A DNA stretch of 64,000 nt from Mortierella sp. BCC40632. Lineage: Eukaryota; Mortierellomycota; Mortierellomycetes; Mortierellales; Mortierellaceae. This document shows positions 60,651 to 64,000 of the stretch, one piece after another. The notes beneath the pieces were generated by a model. The model had not been told where the DNA came from. It worked only from the letters and a program-made list of their open reading frames with translations, and did not search any database. How positions within the stretch are numbered: position 1 is the first letter of the stretch; each line of letters starts with the position of its first letter. A program made the position numbers and the translations under genes. The DNA lies in the NCBI GenBank assembly GCA_011634665.1, contig WAEK01000020.1, positions 186,501-250,500 on the forward strand, written 5' to 3'.

Positions 60651-60663
60651 AATAAACAATAAA
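60651..60663 (+). terminator. Two overlapping-range AATAAA poly(A) signals of the GSIII gene
   Basis: AATAAA occurs at 60651-60656 and 60658-60663, about 180 bases after the stop and after an A run (60584-60616). Confidence 0.55.
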
Positions 60664-60993
60664 TACCTGCTTTATCTGTAATGCTTTTCCTCATCTTGAT
60701 GTATGTGGTTAGTCGAGGAGAGGGGGGGCACGGACGTGGTTGCATGATTTGTGCAATGTCAAAAGAAAAATGATAGATAAAAGAGGGTGACAGAGAGATG
60801 AGTAAAAGGATGGAGAGAAGCAAATATTAGGTATGATTTAATTGGGAAAAGGGAGAGAGAAAGAGAGAAATCTTGTAGCCTATTACTCCAACAACCACCA
60901 ACTCTACTTCTACGATTTTTTTTTCTTTTTTGTTTTTTCATTTTTAATGTTGCTTTTCTTATTTTTCTTTTTCTTTTTCTTTTTTTTCATCTT

Positions 60994-63900
60994 TCACTTG
61001 GAAATCTCTCTCCGCAGACCATCCATCGAATAATTGACCAATCTCGCCCGAAGAGCTCGTTCATCATGAGGAACAACATTGCCATCCGCATCCATCTTGA
61101 CACTCTTCAACACCTTGAAATATCTAGATCCATCTCCCACCTCAAACACTTGACACCATTCCGGAATCACTTTGGGCATCATCTCCAGAATCGCTTGTCC
61201 TTCTACTTCTGAAATCGGCGTTCGACTCGATCGAACCACTTGCTCCGTCAACATTGAAATCGCCATCACCTCCACTCGTTTGAATCGAATAAGATCAAAC
61301 ACCGAGGGTAACCGAGACGCCGCCAAGGTCTGACGTCTTTCTTCAGGGGTCTTGATCGATCCTTGTAAAGACGTTTTCTTTTCTAGTTGCCGCAGGCGGA
61401 TCTGGGAAAGAATAGACGAGAAGGAGGAGGAGGAGAAAGGAGAAATTTGTCGTCATCATGTAAAAGACACGAAAAGTTGTGGTTAGTTACTTCAAGCACA
61501 ATTTTAAGGGTTCTTTTTCTTATCCAACACCTTCCTCACTTCCTTCCTCTTTTCCATTTCTTTTACCTTTTCTTTCAACTGCTCCAATGGGGTCAGGGCC
61601 TTGGCAGGGGTGGCAACAGCAGCGAGCTCTTCTGATTTGGCTCCCGTAGACTGAGAAGGATCATGAACAATGGTTTCATCTCCCTCAATCGTCTCTTCAC
61701 CTGCCACTGTCGAAGTCGTCGACATCACGGATGGGGATCGCACCATCTGTTCCGAGCTCAAGGGTGACGTAAGGGTTGACTGAGAAGAAGAAGAGGCAAA
61801 AGAAGACTCTTGAACAAGCATCGGTTTCGTCGTTGTTGTCGTTGTTGTTGTCGTTGTTGTTGTTCTTTGGGCTGCTTTGGCGATCTCATACCGGGAGCCG
61901 AGTCGAGCGATATCTAGGTTCGAGGCATCGATCACACGAGGTTGTAATGCAGGCATCTCGGCCTCTTCAATTGTCGGTACACTCTCTAGGTCAAAATCCG
62001 GATGCCACTCGTGTGGATAAGTGTTAGTCCTGGGAGGGACAGTAGAATGGAGAAATTGCTGGAGAAAGGAATCCATGATTTTTTTTTTTTTTTTTTTTCC
62101 GCCGCAATTATTAGAAAGAGAGAGAAATGCGAGTTAGAGGAAAGATAGGATCAATCTACAGAACCCACTGTGCTAGCTTTTTCCCTCCCTTACCAGATGA
62201 GTCTTTTGGACATGTTCATAAAGTCGGTCCAAGAACAATTTACGTCGACGTTCCTCCATCGGGATATAATTCTGCTCCGTCGTCTCGTCCTTGAGATCCA
62301 ACATCTCGATTAAAATCGACCGAGTTCGAACCCCCTCATGAAGACAAGGCGCCGTCGTGAATTGATATCCCTCCGGCAGAAGCGTTCTCATCTGGGCAAG
62401 ATGTGAAATCTCAAAGTTTCTAGAGGAACCCGGGCCAATCAATCGAATGAAAATAATATTAGAACATATCAAGACAGTTTCCTCTCTTCCCTACTCTTGG
62501 CTGGACCGCATCCTCAGCTCCTAAACAGCAACAACAAGAAAAGCGTGTTACCTTGAAGACTGACGCTCAACGTGCTTCTTCAATTTATGAAAAAAGGGAA
62601 GCTGTCCCTGTCGTCTGACAAATGTCGTCAGAGTCTCAAACGCCTTAAAGTTGGAAAAGAGAACGCTCAAATGAGATGGCAAAGGAAGCGGAAGTGGCAC
62701 GTCCATGACAGCATCCTGGAGCTTGGTCTTCCGTGGAGCTTTGGAAACCGACGGAGATGTCGTTTGTGTAGAAGAAGCTGTGGATGTAACAGAGGAAACC
62801 TCTTGAGACAGAGACGCTTCGCGTTGATGTGCAAGGTCCTGCAAGATCTGACGTGGATGAATCAGGTCACCACGTGCCTGAACAACCGTCCGAGCCAATG
62901 GGTGGATATTGTCTTCTTCATCACCGTCTTTATCCGACTTTTCACTGTCATCCTGAATATCGACCGCAGAGTCGTTTGTAGTGTCTGCAGATGAAGGTGT
63001 AGAGTCCTCTGATACGCAGGACTCTACGTCTTTGATCAGGACATTCTCCTGTGTATTTTTGGTCACTTCTGGATGATGCTGCAGGGGCTCCGATCCCGTG
63101 CTGTCCTCAGACACAGTATCGACTCCTTTTGGTTCAATAGAGGCTACTTTGTCTGAATTTTGTTCAGTCTCTACTACAGAGTCCTCGACCGATTCAACGA
63201 TTTGGTCAGCTTCTGCACTCTGTGAAGAAATCTCTTTTTGTGTCGCGACAGATTGTGTGTTCTCGATCCTTTTGAAATCCAACGTTTTCTGGATACCGGC
63301 TCGGGTTACTGAAAGAGTCGCTGTTGTCGCTGTTGTTGTAGTAGTTGTGGCGGTAGAGGTGCTGATAGTGGCTCGACGGGCAAGGGTCACGGATGCACGA
63401 TTCTTGGTCTCGGCGGCGCGAGTTCCAGATCGTGTTGTCCGCTTTGTTTCCTCCGCTGCTTTCTTTTTTTGTTTTTCTTTCCGATATTCAGCCTATGTCC
63501 CAACCCATTGAGAATAATAATAATAATAATAACAGATGAATAGTCGAGAGTTAGAAGTTGGCTTCTTACAAGGGTAGACATGTTGACGTGTAGATTTTTT
63601 TTTTTAGGGTACAAACAAGAGTAAATGGTAGAGGGGGCAAGGTGGGAATACTTGGTCAGACACGACCTGGGTGAGACAAAAAAATAAAGATATGGAGACC
63701 ATTTCTTACCAGTTTTTCCTCCATGGTCAAATTAGGCTGACGCTCTGATTCCGATGGAACCTGCAAAGGCTCAACATTATCCTCTTGAACGGCTGCATGG
63801 GTTGGTTTATCGATTGGTTTCTAGATGAATAAATGCAAGCAAATCAGCAAAATGTAGATGCTCCAAGAGTGGCCCTGCATGAGTAGGAAAAAAAAAAGGA

Positions 63901-64000
63901 AAAAGAGAATTGAAAAACAGTGGAAATGGCGGCAACAATCATACCGAAGCCAATGTTCTGCGAGTGCCGGGTTTCTTTTGCTGAGAAAAATCGATCCGGG
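60994..64000 (-). CDS. CDT1: DNA replication licensing factor Cdt1 (5' end beyond the window)
   Basis: Six visible exons (64000-63945 partial, 63820-63710, 63492-62552, 62419-62194, 62058-61567, 61401-60994) join in phase to 743 residues; the start lies beyond base 64000. The N-terminal part is disordered and acidic, with Thr- and Ser-rich repeats. The middle matches the Cdt1 core: PLPLPLPSHLSVLFSNFKAF, LTTFVRRQGQLPFFHKLKKH, then NFEISHLAQMRTLLPEGYQF and a strand with ILIEMLDL. The C-terminus has a winged-helix domain: LEQLKEKIRLRQLEKKT, LPSVFDLIRF, SRTPISEVEGQAILEMMP, WCQVFEVGDGSRYFKV. This end recruits MCM2-7 to origins together with ORC and Cdc6. Exon 5 starts at an internal CAG (62060) and ends at GAAAAG|GTAAAA; other nearby AGs break the frame. 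The fold and order are clear, the exon 5 borders are moderately sure. Confidence 0.87.

Noticed and set aside
1..64000. Transposon, viral insertion, CRISPR array or biosynthetic cluster
   Set aside because: No transposase, reverse transcriptase, integrase, terminal repeats, spaced direct repeats or multi-enzyme cluster was seen on either strand.

Overview
The window is nuclear DNA from a filamentous fungus, most likely an early-diverging one of the Mortierella type (inference). Genes carry several short GT-AG introns. Fungal house-keeping genes are present: reticulon, glucosidase II beta with a C-terminal HDEL, uL23 and Cdt1. There is a type III glutamine synthetase. Intergenic DNA is full of CT/GA microsatellites and A/T homopolymers of up to 39 bases. 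There is no sign of a plasmid, virus, transposon, CRISPR array or bacterial operon. I rebuilt the gene models by hand from splice sites, reading phase and family resemblance; there is no transcript support.

Layout. 1-180 holds the 3' end of an unknown + strand gene. 1640-3178 (-) encodes a LITAF zinc-ribbon protein, followed by about 5 kb of low-complexity DNA. 8168-9305 (-) is a tiny three-exon cytochrome oxidase VIIa-like gene, divergent from the ribosomal protein uL23 gene (9556-11223, +). 12107-14391 (+) is a reticulon. 16108-16951 and 17729-18435 (+) are tandem VOC/glyoxalase-fold paralogues. 18923-20896 (-) is a membrane-anchored PC-esterase homologue lacking its catalytic Ser and His. 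21758-25189 (-) is glucosidase II beta in nine exons.

28721-33130 (+) joins a long disordered region to an NAD(P)-binding domain. 34164-36246 (+) is a TMEM41B-like VTT protein. 36736-37695 (-) is a secreted protein with an internal duplication. 40537-44188 (+) is an aminotransferase class V protein and 44624-47018 (-) a DUF4436-type membrane protein. 48162-51963 (-) is a Kar9-like protein ending in a split GAS2-related domain. 57836-60474 (+) is glutamine synthetase III. 60994-64000 (-) is the replication licensing factor Cdt1, cut by the window edge.

The genes do not form a cluster with one job. Reticulon, TMEM41B-like and glucosidase II beta all act at the ER; COX7A and uL23 share a 250-base divergent promoter region. 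I found no new multi-gene system. The most unusual items are the apparent pseudo-esterase, the split GAS2-related domain, the disordered/NAD(P)-domain fusion, and two introns whose 3' ends consist of long AG-free repeats instead of a polypyrimidine tract.
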